Shown here: piece after piece, positions 8,328 through 16,884 of the stretch | Position numbering within the stretch: position 1 is the stretch's first letter | Layout of the letters: every line of letters begins with the position of its first letter | Assembly: GCF_021531915.1 (NCBI RefSeq) | Contig: NZ_JAFBIV010000008.1 | Location: 1-64,000 of the forward strand | Direction: 5' to 3' | Length of the DNA stretch: 64,000 nt | Source: Oscillibacter valericigenes | GTDB lineage: Bacteria > Bacillota > Clostridia > Oscillospirales > Oscillospiraceae | The notes under the pieces: model-generated | Databases searched by the model: none | What the model saw: the letters and a program-made list of their open reading frames with translations, nothing else | What the model was told of the DNA's origin: nothing | Program-made: the position numbers and the translations under genes

Positions 8328-8777
8328 ATGGTACGGAACACCGCGCGGGAGATCGCCATCCATCTTTCCTATGAGCTGAGCTTTACGGATAAGCCCATTG
8401 ACACGCTGCTGGACGAACGTCTGACGGCGGACACCTTCTCCACTCTGGCGGAGGAGGACCCCATCTATACGGAAGCGCCCAACGCCAAGCAGGCGGACTA
8501 TATCCGCCGTCTGGTGAAGGGCGTCAACGAGCACGCCGCCGAACTGGACGGCTATATCGCCAAGTACTCCAAGGGCTGGAGCTTTGCCCGTATCCCTCTG
8601 GTGGCCTCCGCCATCATGCGGGTGGCCATGTACGAGATGCTGTACATGCCGGACATCCCCAACGGCGCCGCCATCAACGAGGCCGTGGAGATCGCCAAGA
8701 AGTATGAGACGCCGGAGACGGTGAAGTTCATCAACGGCATCCTGGGCAGCTTTGTGCGGCAGGAGATCGGAGAATAA
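8328..8777 (+). CDS. nusB: Transcription antitermination factor NusB
   Basis: A 149-residue all-alpha RNA-binding protein that joins NusE (S10) on boxA RNA to promote antitermination of rRNA operons. Typical features are the N-terminal RNTAREIAIHLSYEL, the mid-region KGWSFARIPLVASAIMRVAMYEM and C-terminal AINEAVEIAKKYETPETVKFINGILG. It follows asp23 by 27 bp with the same promoter, and it ends at a terminator. Confidence 0.96.
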   Translation: MVRNTAREIAIHLSYELSFTDKPIDTLLDERLTADTFSTLAEEDPIYTEAPNAKQADYIRRLVKGVNEHAAELDGYIAKYSKGWSFARIPLVASAIMRVAMYEMLYMPDIPNGAAINEAVEIAKKYETPETVKFINGILGSFVRQEIGE

Positions 8778-8778
8778 G

Positions 8779-8821
8779 AAAAACGGCAGAGCGGGGCAGG
8801 GGGGGACTCTGTCCCGTTTTT
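8779..8821 (+). terminator. Terminator after nusB
   Basis: AAAAACGG at the left pairs with CCGTTTTT at the right. Alternatively CGGGGCAG pairs with CTGTCCCG. Both end in T5. This is an intrinsic terminator with symmetrical A/T flanks. Confidence 0.75.
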
Positions 8822-9467
8822 CCATACCTGACAGGTATGGGTGGGGATGCGGCCCCACTTTTCTTTCGTCTTGCCGAAAGAAAAGTCGCCGCCGCAGCGG
8901 TGGAAAAGAAAGGCGCTTGGGCGGATCAACTTGACACGCTTGTGTCAAGTTGACCGCAAATGCGAAAGTTGTCGTGGCCGGTGCGGTGCGAATGTGGAAG
9001 CCTGTACCGGGTGCGCCCGACACAGGCGGAACCGGAATCGCCTGCCGCCGCATGCGGAGGGTTCCGACTTGCTTTCGGGGGGGGCGACGAAAGGCCTGTC
9101 TTTCTGGCCCCGCGCGTTCCGCTTCGCTACGCGCTGTCCCGGCACCCCTGGCCAGCGGCAGCGGAAAGAGACGCCGAGACCATACGATATCCACTCCGAA
9201 AGCAGTACCTATACCCACAAATGCGGGGAAGCAGTTCTCTGTTCCCCGGGACCAAAGCGCACTCGGTACGAGCCTGCAAGTTTGCACTGCACCGACTGCA
9301 ACTACTCTCGTTTGGAAGCAAAAAGGCGCCAATGGCGCTGTATTTGCGCCGAAAAGCGCTTTCTCTTTGGACCGGGCGCGGCCCGTTTCTCTTTCCAAGA
9401 GAAAGAGAAATGGGGGGCGTCACCCCCAGCGTCCCCCGAGAGGGGGACACCCTCAAAGGAGGCCTCT
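8822..9467. repeat. Non-coding repeat-rich gap between nusB and xseA
   Basis: About 650 bp with no supportable gene. A GC-rich frame stays open through it, but it lacks SD, start and protein character. It holds a chain of perfect palindromes: CCATACCTG-A-CAGGTATGG (8822-8840), ACTTTTCTTTCG/CGAAAGAAAAGT (8857-8886), TCAACTTGACAC-GCTT-GTGTCAAGTTGA arms (8926-8953), and TTTCTCTTT/AAAGAGAAA (about 9386-9410). A motif TTCCGCTTCGCT near 9117 recurs in the gap before oapA (near 12670). It looks like a mosaic of REP-type repeats. Confidence 0.6.
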
Positions 9468-10670
9468 ATGGAAAACCACATCTTCGGCGTCACCGAAGTG
9501 AACAATCTGGTCAAACTCCTGCTGGATGGCGAGCCCATGCTGCAGAACATCTGCGTCCGGGGCGAGCTTTCCAACTATAAAATGTATCCCTCCGGCCACC
9601 ATTACTTCTCTCTGAAGGACCCGGAGGGCGCCATCCGCTGCGTCATGTTCAAGAGTGCCGCCATGAAACTCCGGTTCCGGCCGGAGAACGGCATGAAGGT
9701 GCTGGTGACGGGCCGGGTCACGGTCTTTCCCCGGGACGGCGCCTACCAGCTCTACTGCAATACCATGACCCCGGAGGGCGTGGGCGACCTGGCGGTGGCC
9801 TTCGAGCAACTGAAGGCCAAGCTGTATGATGAGGGCCTGTTCGACCCCGCTCACAAGAAGCCCCTGCCGGCCTACCCGGAGAAGATCGCCATTGTCACTT
9901 CCTCCGCCGGCGCGGCGGTCCACGACATGATCCGTATTCTGCGCCGCCGGTATCCCATCGCCAAAGTCATCCTGCTGCCCGTCCGGGTGCAGGGCGCGGA
10001 GGCCCCGCCGGAGATCGCCGGGGCCATCCGGTACGCCGACAAGTGGAAGATCGGCGACGTGATCATCACCGGACGGGGCGGCGGCTCCATGGAGGACCTG
10101 TGGGCCTTCAACGACGAGCGGGTGGCCCGTGCCATTTACAACTGCGAGACCCCGGTCATCTCCGCTGTGGGCCATGAGCCGGATGTGACCATCTCCGACT
10201 TTGTGGCGGACGCCCGGGCCAGCACCCCCTCCAACGCGGCGGAGATCGCCGTACCGGATCAGGTGGAGCTGCTGCGGTGGCTCCGGGGCGCCGGGGAGCG
10301 GATGGAGCAGAAAGAGACCGCTCGGCTGGAAGCCCTGCGGGAAAAGCTGGAGACCCTGGCCCAAAAGCGGGTCATGACCGACCACCTGGCCTACGTCCAG
10401 GACAAGCGGATGGAGCTGGTCCACGTTCAGCAGCGGCTGGGCGACCTGGCCGCCGGACAGCTGGCCAGGAAGCGGCAGGGCTTTGCCGCCCTGGCGGCGT
10501 CCCTGGACGCCATGAGCCCCTTAAAGGTGCTGGGCCGGGGCTATGCCATGGCCCAGAATAAGACGGGGCAGATCTTGAAAAGTTATCAGGACGCGGCACC
10601 GGGCGACCGGGTGACCGTGACCCTGGGAGAGGGCGGCCTGACCGCCACAGTGGAGGAGGTACATCCATGA
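9468..10670 (+). CDS. xseA: Exodeoxyribonuclease VII large subunit
   Basis: A 400-residue catalytic subunit of exonuclease VII, which degrades single-stranded DNA from both ends together with XseB. It has an N-terminal OB fold (ICVRGELSNYKMYPSGHHYFSLKD), a nuclease core with TSSAGAAVHDM and GRGGGSMEDLWAFND, then a long helical C-terminal region for XseB binding. The ATG at 9468 has AAAGGAGG 6 nt upstream and gives the normal family length. The longer upstream frame is rejected. The stop overlaps xseB (ATGAG). Confidence 0.96.
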   Translation: MENHIFGVTEVNNLVKLLLDGEPMLQNICVRGELSNYKMYPSGHHYFSLKDPEGAIRCVMFKSAAMKLRFRPENGMKVLVTGRVTVFPRDGAYQLYCNTMTPEGVGDLAVAFEQLKAKLYDEGLFDPAHKKPLPAYPEKIAIVTSSAGAAVHDMIRILRRRYPIAKVILLPVRVQGAEAPPEIAGAIRYADKWKIGDVIITGRGGGSMEDLWAFNDERVARAIYNCETPVISAVGHEPDVTISDFVADARASTPSNAAEIAVPDQVELLRWLRGAGERMEQKETARLEALREKLETLAQKRVMTDHLAYVQDKRMELVHVQQRLGDLAAGQLARKRQGFAALAASLDAMSPLKVLGRGYAMAQNKTGQILKSYQDAAPGDRVTVTLGEGGLTATVEEVHP

Positions 10671-10903
10671 GTGCGAAGAAAGTGACATTTGAGCAGCAGC
10701 TGGCCCGGCTGGAGGAGATCGTAGCGGCCCTGGAGAAGGGCGACGCCCCTCTGGCGGATTCCCTGGCCCTCTTTGAGGAGGGGACCAAGCTGATCGCCGC
10801 CTGCTCCAAACAGTTGGACCAGGCAGAGCAGCAGGTGGTGAAGCTGATGAAGGGCGCCGACGGTGCCCCTGTGGAGCTGCCCTTTGAAACGGAGGAGGAC
10901 TGA
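10667..10903 (+). CDS. xseB: Exodeoxyribonuclease VII small subunit
   Basis: A 78-residue coiled-coil protein with the family signature FEQQLARLEEIVAALEKGDAPLADSLALFEEG. Several copies bind one XseA. It overlaps xseA by 4 nt and lies 2 nt before ispA. Confidence 0.96.
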   Translation: MSAKKVTFEQQLARLEEIVAALEKGDAPLADSLALFEEGTKLIAACSKQLDQAEQQVVKLMKGADGAPVELPFETEED

Positions 10904-10905
10904 AC

Positions 10906-11784
10906 ATGGAAAAAGCAGCCTTTGACGCCCGGTATGATGAATACCGGAAAGCGGTGGAAGCGTATCTGAACGGTCTGTTTTCGGACAAGCCCCACTGGGC
11001 GGATTTGTATGAATCCATGCGGTACAGCCTGCTGGCGGGCGGCAAGCGCATCCGCCCGGTGCTGACGCTGGAGTTCGCCCGGCTGGCGGGTCTGGACTGG
11101 CACACCGCCGTCCCCGTGGCCTGCGCCCTGGAGCTGGTGCATACCTATTCCCTGATTCACGACGACCTGCCCTGCATGGACGACGATGACCTGCGCCGGG
11201 GGAAGCCCACCAACCACAAGGTCTACGGCGAGACACTGGCCGTCCTGGCGGGAGACGCCCTCCAGCCCGAAGCCTTCCGGATCATTCTGACCGCCCCCGG
11301 TCTGGCGGCGGAGCAGAGGGCGGACTGTGCCCTGATCCTGGCAAAGGCCGCCGGGGCCGACGGCATGGTGGCAGGCCAGGTCATCGACACCCTCCACGCC
11401 CCCAAGACAGAGGAGGAGCTGGGGGAGGTCCACCACCTGAAGACCGGCGCCATGATCGCCGGGGCCTGCAAGCTGGGCGTGGCTGCCGCCGGGGGAAACC
11501 CGGCGCTGCTGGCCGCTGCGGAGGAATACGGCTACCAGCTGGGGCTGGCCTTCCAGATCCGGGACGATATGCTGGATGTCATCGGCAATGCGGACGAGTT
11601 CGGCAAGCCCATCGGCTCCGACAAGGAGGAGGGCAAGGTGACCTACGTGGACCTGCTGGGTCTGGAGGCCTGTGACCGGAAGGTGCTGGACTGCACGGAG
11701 AAGGCCAAGGCTGCTGTGAGAGCCCTGGATGCCGATGGCTTCCTGGCGGAGCTGGCGGACAGCCTGGCGGAGCGGAACAAATAA
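10906..11784 (+). CDS. ispA: Polyprenyl (farnesyl) diphosphate synthase
   Basis: A 292-residue prenyltransferase condensing IPP with allylic diphosphates, probably to farnesyl diphosphate for undecaprenyl and menaquinone synthesis. The first Asp-rich motif is DDLPCMDDDDLRRG with the chain-length region HTYSLIHDD just before it. The second is QIRDDMLD. GGKRIRP near residue 46 binds diphosphate. It is coupled to xseAB, and dxs lies 1.5 kb downstream, so precursor supply and chain elongation share a locus. It ends at a terminator before the OLE RNA. Confidence 0.95.
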   Translation: MEKAAFDARYDEYRKAVEAYLNGLFSDKPHWADLYESMRYSLLAGGKRIRPVLTLEFARLAGLDWHTAVPVACALELVHTYSLIHDDLPCMDDDDLRRGKPTNHKVYGETLAVLAGDALQPEAFRIILTAPGLAAEQRADCALILAKAAGADGMVAGQVIDTLHAPKTEEELGEVHHLKTGAMIAGACKLGVAAAGGNPALLAAAEEYGYQLGLAFQIRDDMLDVIGNADEFGKPIGSDKEEGKVTYVDLLGLEACDRKVLDCTEKAKAAVRALDADGFLAELADSLAERNK

Positions 11785-11799
11785 ACAATGAACGATGTG

Positions 11800-11836
11800 T
11801 GCCGGACGGGTGGGTGCCTGGTCCGGCATCCTTTTT
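11800..11836 (+). terminator. Terminator after ispA
   Basis: The stem TGCCGGAC/GTCCGGCA has a 13-nt loop and is followed by TCCTTTTTG. It separates the xseA-xseB-ispA transcript from the OLE RNA promoter. Confidence 0.85.
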
Positions 11837-11892
11837 GCGGCGGGTTAAATAGCCTGCATCGAAAAATTCACAATTTGTATATACAGAATATG

Positions 11893-11921
11893 TTGTATAT
11901 TTATAAAAACCGTGCTATACT
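11893..11921 (+). promoter_or_regulatory. Promoter of the OLE RNA
   Basis: TTGTAT (11893-11898), a 17-bp spacer and TATACT (11916-11921) sit in an AT-rich patch unlike its surroundings. The predicted transcript start is near 11928. Confidence 0.75.
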
Positions 11922-11927
11922 GAATCA

Positions 11928-12556
11928 CGCTAAGCGGCGGCGCAGTATTCTAGTCAGATCTGCCGTTTCCTAGGGAGGGCCTAAAAATCCTCTGAAGGGC
12001 ACACCGATGAAACCTCTGGTGCCTGCTTGATACGCCCAGTTTTGGGTGGGTGCTGGGGGGAAGCACGCCATGCGTGCTTGCGGACTCAGGGCGATTTCCA
12101 ATGGCATGGTTACCCCGACCCTGTTTCCGTGGAGACCTGTTCTTGTGCACAGCCGTACTCCCATCGCGGTATTTCCGAGCTGTGTACGAAGCAGATGATG
12201 AACCTGCAATGCGGTGCATCGGCCATCCCGGGCCGTAACGCTGTGTGCAGATGTAGCCTGCCTTGCGTGGGGATTGGTGAATGAGAGGTCAGGCCGTTTT
12301 CGCTCCCGGCCGGAGCATGGCGGCCCCCTGCTCTCTGAAACCGTCTCTGCAAAAGAGGCTAAAGAAACGGACAGACTGTAGTGGAAATCACCTAGGCTGT
12401 CTTTGCGGGGCAGAAAAAGGATTGCAGTGCGGACTAAGTGGCAATCGGGTAGCGCTGACTGGCAACGCTGTGCCATGGCGCCGAAGGGGGAACCGCCTCC
12501 ATCGGCAACGAGAGGTGCGCCATGGGGAAAACCAACCCGTACCTAAGCCGTAAGAT
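11928..12556 (+). ncRNA. ole: OLE (ornate large extremophilic) RNA candidate
   Basis: This stretch of about 630 nt has no credible reading frame but is rich in local stems: GGCACACC/GGTGCC (about 11998-12026), AAGCACGC-CAT-GCGTGCTT (12061-12079), and several GC-paired segments to about 12530. It has its own promoter and lies between ispA and a small four-helix membrane protein followed by dxs. OLE RNAs are about 600 nt, occur in Bacilli and Clostridia, and typically lie in the nusB/xseA/xseB/ispA/dxs neighbourhood immediately before oapA. The call rests on size, structure and synteny. Ends are approximate (3' end inferred from the AT-rich TTTACTTTTT at about 12557). Confidence 0.82.
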
Positions 12557-12722
12557 TTACTTTTTCTGCCGCCGCCGTCTTAGCACGTCGGAAAAAATTT
12601 CGCTGCGCTCCGCTTCCGCCGGATGGCGAAAGCTGCGCACGCTCCATTCCTTCCTCCTTTCCCCACGCGATCCGCTTCGCTGGGTTCGCGCGGAGGCCCC
12701 GAGAGGAAAGGAAGGAGGATAC
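12557..12722. repeat. REP-like inverted repeat between OLE RNA and oapA
   Basis: CCTTCCTCCTTTCC (about 12649-12662) faces GGAAAGGAAGGAGG (about 12706-12719) around a GC-rich centre with ATCCGCTTCGCT. The centre resembles a stretch in the nusB-xseA gap. The right arm supplies the SD of the small leader reading frame. It could also fold as a stem that hides this SD. Confidence 0.5.
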
Positions 12723-12724
12723 AG

Positions 12725-12769
12725 ATGCATGAAATTTGTGATACCAAACCCGGTTGGAGGTTCCTTTGA
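12725..12769 (+). CDS. Possible 14-codon leader peptide coupled to oapA
   Basis: ATG preceded by AAGGAGGAT at ideal spacing encodes MHEICDTKPGWRFL. Its TGA (12767-12769) overlaps the TTG start of oapA (12766-12768), and the oapA SD GGAGG lies inside it. This is a classic translational-coupling arrangement. The peptide resembles nothing I know, so its expression is inferred only from SD strength and overlap. Confidence 0.45.
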   Translation: MHEICDTKPGWRFL

Positions 12770-13314
12770 AAAAAACACAGAAGAAAAAGAGCGGTTCAGT
12801 CTCTCCATACCGTTGGGCCTTTACGGTCTTTTTGATGGCGGTCGCCCTGTCCGCAGTGCTCAGTCTGGCATCGGAGTCGATGCTGGCGGGCGCGGGCGTG
12901 GCAGTCGCTGTTTTGATTTTGGCCATGTTCATCGGCCTGGGCATCCTGTTCGACATCATCGGCGTGGCGGTCACCGCTGCCGACCCCAGACCCTTTCACT
13001 CCATGGCTGCCCACAAGGAAAAGGGCGCCAAGGAGTCCCTGATGCTGCTGCGGAATGCCAGCCAGGTCTCCAGCGTCTGCAACGACGTGGTGGGCGACAT
13101 CTGCGGCATCGTCTCCGGTACCACCGCCGCCGTCATCGTGGTGCAGCTCCAGACGGCGCTGGATCTGCGCTCCGTGCTGCTCTCCGTGGCCGTCACCGCC
13201 CTGATCTCCGGCCTGACCATCGGCGGCAAGGCCCTGGGCAAGACCTTCGCCATGAAGCAGAGTACCAAAGTGGTCTACTGTGCCGGCCGCTTCCTCCATG
13301 TTTTCCACCGCTGA
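12766..13314 (+). CDS. oapA: OLE-associated membrane protein OapA
   Basis: A 182-residue integral membrane protein: a basic N-terminus (MKKTQKKKSG), about four helices (roughly residues 15-33, 37-62, 100-125, 130-150) and a short basic tail. The second helix ends LFDIIGVAVTAADPRPFH, which recalls the D-x-x-G-x-x-x-x-A-x-D region of DUF21/CNNM-like proteins to which OapA is related. In known systems OapA binds OLE RNA at the membrane and the complex affects tolerance of alcohol, cold and Mg2+. The TTG start at 12766 has GGAGG 5 nt upstream. It lies between the OLE RNA and dxs, as expected. Confidence 0.82.
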   Translation: MKKTQKKKSGSVSPYRWAFTVFLMAVALSAVLSLASESMLAGAGVAVAVLILAMFIGLGILFDIIGVAVTAADPRPFHSMAAHKEKGAKESLMLLRNASQVSSVCNDVVGDICGIVSGTTAAVIVVQLQTALDLRSVLLSVAVTALISGLTIGGKALGKTFAMKQSTKVVYCAGRFLHVFHR

Positions 13315-13329
13315 AAGAAAGGCAACACT

Positions 13330-15189
13330 ATGCTATTGGAAACCATCCACTCTCCCGCTGACGTCAAGGCGCTGGACAAGGCCCAGCTGCCCCAGCTGTG
13401 TCAGGAGCTGCGGGAGTTTTTGATCGAAAATGTATCCCGGACCGGCGGCCATCTGGCTTCCAACCTGGGGGCCGTGGAGCTGACCGTGGCAATCCACCGG
13501 GGCTTTGACACCGCCTCGGACCGGCTGGTGTTCGACGTGGGCCACCAGTGCTACGTCCACAAGGCCCTGACGGGGCGTCAGGAGCTATTCTCCACTCTGC
13601 GGCAGCTGGACGGCTTGTCCGGCTTCCCCAAGCCCTACGAGAGCGAGCACGACGCGTTTATCGCGGGCCATGCCTCCAACTCCGTCTCTGTGGCGCTTGG
13701 CATGGCAAGGTCCAGGACTTTACAGAATAAGGATTACAGCGTGCTGGCTCTGATCGGCGACGGCGCCCTGACGGGCGGCCTGGCCTATGAGGGCCTCAAC
13801 AACGCCGGGGCCTCCGGGGAGCCGCTGATCGTCATTCTCAACGACAACGGCATGTCCATCAACCCCAACGTGGGGGCCATGCCCACCCATCTGAGTCGCC
13901 TGCGCAGCAAGCCGGCCTACTACCATTTCAAAAAGTGGTATCGGGGTCTCTTTGGCAAGCGGCCTATGGAGAACAGCCTGTACCGCTTCAACCACCGGGT
14001 CAAGACGGCCCTGAAAAAAGCTCTCTGGCCCGGCAGTACCCTGTTCGAGGACATGGGCTTCACCTATCTGGGGCCCATTGACGGCCACGACCTGCCCCGC
14101 CTGTGCGACATGCTGCAGTGGGCGAAGGAGCAGAACGGACCTGTGCTGGTCCACGTCCACACGGTGAAGGGCAAGGGCTATTCTTTTGCGGAGCAGAATC
14201 CCGGCAAGTTCCACGGCATCAGCCCCTTTGATCCGGAGACCGGCCTGGTGAAAAAGCCCGGCGGGGAGAGTTTTTCTTCTGTGTTCGGCAAGGCGCTGAC
14301 GGACTGCGCTGCCCGGGACCCCCGGGTGTGTGCCATCACCGCCGCTATGGCGGACGGCACCGGCCTGTCGGGCTTTGCAAAGGAATTCCCGGAGCGGTTT
14401 TTCGATGTGGCTATCGCTGAGGGCCACGGGGTCTCCATGGCGGCGGGCCTTGCCAGCCAGGGGATGATCCCGGTGTTTGCGGTGTATTCCACCTTTTTGC
14501 AGCGTGGCTATGACCAGCTGATCCACGATGTGGCCCTGGAGCGGCTCCATGTGGTGTTCGGCGTGGACCGGGCGGGCCTGGTTGGCCCCGACGGCGAGAC
14601 CCACCACGGCTGCTTCGACCCCCTGTTCCTGTGCACCATCCCCAGCTTTACGGTGCTGTGTCCCTCCAACTTCGCGGAACTGCGGTCCATGCTGAAAAGG
14701 GCCGTCTTTGAACTGGACGGCCCCGTGGCGGTCCGGTATCCCAGAGGGGGAGAGGGGGCCTTCCGGGAGGACCGGTCGGCGGAGCCGGTGGCGCGGCTGC
14801 GGCAGGGCAGCGACGTGACGCTACTGAGCTACGGCGTGCTGGTGAATCATCTGCTGGAAGCGGCGGAGCGGCTGGCGGAAAAGGGCATCCGGGCGGAGGT
14901 CCTGAAGCTGAATCAGATCTCGCCCCTGGACCACGGGACTGTCTGCGAGGCCCTTGGCGGCCGGAAAACGCTGCTGGTGCTGGAGGATTCCTTCGGCGCG
15001 GGCTGCGTGGGCCAGCGGGTGGCCGCCATTCTGGCAGAGCACGGACAGGCCCCGGAGCAACTCATTTTGAAGAATCTTGGAAAGACCTTCGCCCCCGAGG
15101 GCAGCGTGGCAGAGCTGGAGCACCGCTTCGGCCTGGACGCCGCCGGGGTGGCGGCTGCGGCAGAGGAGGCGGTGAAGCATGGCAAATAA
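13330..15189 (+). CDS. dxs: 1-deoxy-D-xylulose-5-phosphate synthase
   Basis: A 619-residue thiamine-diphosphate enzyme that joins pyruvate and glyceraldehyde 3-phosphate, the entry step of the MEP isoprenoid pathway. TPP/Mg-binding motif GDGALTGG...NDN lies near residues 143-175, with GHQCYVHKALTGR near residue 75. The transketolase pyrimidine domain has DVAIAEGHGVSMAAGLA. Length matches the family. It lies 15 bp after oapA and overlaps tlyA by 11 nt. Its product feeds the IspA step encoded upstream. Confidence 0.97.
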   Translation: MLLETIHSPADVKALDKAQLPQLCQELREFLIENVSRTGGHLASNLGAVELTVAIHRGFDTASDRLVFDVGHQCYVHKALTGRQELFSTLRQLDGLSGFPKPYESEHDAFIAGHASNSVSVALGMARSRTLQNKDYSVLALIGDGALTGGLAYEGLNNAGASGEPLIVILNDNGMSINPNVGAMPTHLSRLRSKPAYYHFKKWYRGLFGKRPMENSLYRFNHRVKTALKKALWPGSTLFEDMGFTYLGPIDGHDLPRLCDMLQWAKEQNGPVLVHVHTVKGKGYSFAEQNPGKFHGISPFDPETGLVKKPGGESFSSVFGKALTDCAARDPRVCAITAAMADGTGLSGFAKEFPERFFDVAIAEGHGVSMAAGLASQGMIPVFAVYSTFLQRGYDQLIHDVALERLHVVFGVDRAGLVGPDGETHHGCFDPLFLCTIPSFTVLCPSNFAELRSMLKRAVFELDGPVAVRYPRGGEGAFREDRSAEPVARLRQGSDVTLLSYGVLVNHLLEAAERLAEKGIRAEVLKLNQISPLDHGTVCEALGGRKTLLVLEDSFGAGCVGQRVAAILAEHGQAPEQLILKNLGKTFAPEGSVAELEHRFGLDAAGVAAAAEEAVKHGK

Positions 15190-16003
15190 AACACGGCTGG
15201 ACGTGCTGCTGGTGGAGCGGGGCTATCTGGAGACCCGGCAGAAGGCCCAGGCCACCATTATGAGCGGACTGGTGTTCGTCAAGGGCCAGCGGGTGGACAA
15301 GCCCGGCACCGCCGTCCCCAACGACGCGGAGATCGAGGTCCGGGGGAATGTATTGAAATATGTGAGCCGGGGCGGATTGAAGCTGGAAAAGGCCATGGAC
15401 ACCTTCCCGGTGCAGCTGGAGGGCGCCGTCTGCGGCGACATCGGCGCCTCCACCGGCGGCTTTACGGACTGTATGCTGCAAAACGGCGCCTCCAAGGTCT
15501 ACGCCGTGGACGTGGGCTACGGCCAGCTGGCTTGGAAGCTGCGGGAGGACCCCCGGGTGGTCTGCATGGAGCGGACCAACGCCCGGTATCTGGACCATGC
15601 GCAGATCCCCGACGAGCTGGACTTCGCCTCCATCGACGTGAGTTTTATCTCCCTGAAGCTGATCCTGCCCGCGGTCCACAACGTCCTGAAGGACGGCGGC
15701 CACGTGGCCTGCCTGGTGAAACCCCAGTTCGAGGCGGGGAAGGAAAAAGTGGGCAAAAAGGGCGTGGTCCGGGACCCGGCGGTGCATCTGGAGGTGTTGG
15801 AAAACTTCCTTGTACATGCAAAGGAATCCGGCTTTACAGTCCTTGGCCTGACATACTCTCCCATCCGGGGACCCGAGGGGAACATCGAGTACCTGGGGTA
15901 CCTGGAAAAGGGGGAATGGCAGCCCATGGAATTTGATCTGAAGGCGCTGGTGGAGGAATCCCACCGGACCCTGAAGGAACACGGGGAGGGGAACGGACAG
16001 TGA
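15179..16003 (+). CDS. tlyA: TlyA-family rRNA (cytidine-2'-O)-methyltransferase
   Basis: A 274-residue protein: an N-terminal S4 RNA-binding domain (TRLDVLLVERGYLETRQKAQ, about residues 3-60) and an FtsJ-type Rossmann methyltransferase with SAM loop GDIGASTGGFTDCML (about residues 88-102). KPQFEAGKEKVGKKGVVRD is conserved in the family. In bacteria TlyA methylates 16S/23S rRNA. Some Clostridia relatives are called YqxC. The gene sits in the usual dxs-tlyA-nadK-argR-recN order. Confidence 0.93.
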   Translation: MANKTRLDVLLVERGYLETRQKAQATIMSGLVFVKGQRVDKPGTAVPNDAEIEVRGNVLKYVSRGGLKLEKAMDTFPVQLEGAVCGDIGASTGGFTDCMLQNGASKVYAVDVGYGQLAWKLREDPRVVCMERTNARYLDHAQIPDELDFASIDVSFISLKLILPAVHNVLKDGGHVACLVKPQFEAGKEKVGKKGVVRDPAVHLEVLENFLVHAKESGFTVLGLTYSPIRGPEGNIEYLGYLEKGEWQPMEFDLKALVEESHRTLKEHGEGNGQ

Positions 16004-16884
16004 ATACGAAAAAGATCATCCTGTGCCCCAACCCCAACCGGGACCACGGCATGGTGACCACCAGGGCCGCTGAAAAAATACTCCACGAGATGGGCTTCCG
16101 GACCGTGGTGTGCTCTCCCTTCCGGGACCAGAAGGAGGGGGCCTTCGCCGATTACGATGTGCGGCCCCTGCCCCAGGAGATGAAGGACGCCGACCTGATG
16201 ATCACCTTCGGCGGCGACGGCACCATCCTGCACCTGGCCAAGCTGGCAGCCCTGAACAAGGTCCCTGTGCTGGGCATCAACATGGGCGGCCTGGGCTTCG
16301 TGGCGGAGCTGGAGAAGGGCGAGCTGGAGGTCCTGCGGAAGCTGCAGGACTGGGACTTTGAGATGGAGCAGCGGATGATGCTGGATGTCTCCGTCATCCG
16401 GGAGGGCAAGCAGATCTACACCAACCTGGGCCTCAACGACGCGGTGATCCGGGAAGGTCCCATCTCCCACGTCATCCACCTGAAAATTTCCTCCGACGGC
16501 CGCCACCTTGCGGATATCGCCGGAGACGGTGTCATTGTCTCCACTCCCACCGGCTCCACGGCCTACTCCCTGTCTGCCGGCGGCCCCGTGGTGGAGCCGG
16601 TGGCCCAGACCATGGTGGTCTGTCCCATCTGCACCCACAACATGCGCTTTTCTTCCTACGTCCTCTCTCCGGAGCATGTGCTGACGGTGGAACTGGAGCG
16701 CAACGGCCGCAAGCCAGTGTACCTGTTCGTGGACGAGAGCAGGGCCTTCAGCCTGCGGTCCGACGATAAGGTGTTGGTGCGGCGCAGCAAGTACGTGACG
16801 AAGCTGGTCCGTCTGACGGAGAAGAGCTTCTGTGAAATTTTTGCCCAAAAAATGCTGCCGGGAGGGATGAATGATGAAAAATGA
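16000..16884 (+). CDS. nadK: NAD(+) kinase
   Basis: A 294-residue enzyme making NADP from NAD and ATP. The catalytic GGDGT motif lies at residues 71-75, followed by MGGLGFVAELE. The NAD-binding GLNDAVI and the GDGVIVSTPTGSTAYSLSAGGP block are present. It starts at GTG, overlapping the tlyA stop by 4 nt (GTGA), and its end overlaps argR by 14 nt, so the run is a tightly coupled operon. Confidence 0.96.
   Translation: MNTKKIILCPNPNRDHGMVTTRAAEKILHEMGFRTVVCSPFRDQKEGAFADYDVRPLPQEMKDADLMITFGGDGTILHLAKLAALNKVPVLGINMGGLGFVAELEKGELEVLRKLQDWDFEMEQRMMLDVSVIREGKQIYTNLGLNDAVIREGPISHVIHLKISSDGRHLADIAGDGVIVSTPTGSTAYSLSAGGPVVEPVAQTMVVCPICTHNMRFSSYVLSPEHVLTVELERNGRKPVYLFVDESRAFSLRSDDKVLVRRSKYVTKLVRLTEKSFCEIFAQKMLPGGMNDEK

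Noticed and set aside
8841-9467. 209-codon N-terminal extension of XseA
   Set aside because: Repeat-rich GC sequence without protein character. The ATG at 9468 has a perfect SD and gives the family length.
12522-13361. 279-codon frame across the oapA region
   Set aside because: A GC-driven shadow. The membrane protein in the other frame has a coherent topology and the expected position.
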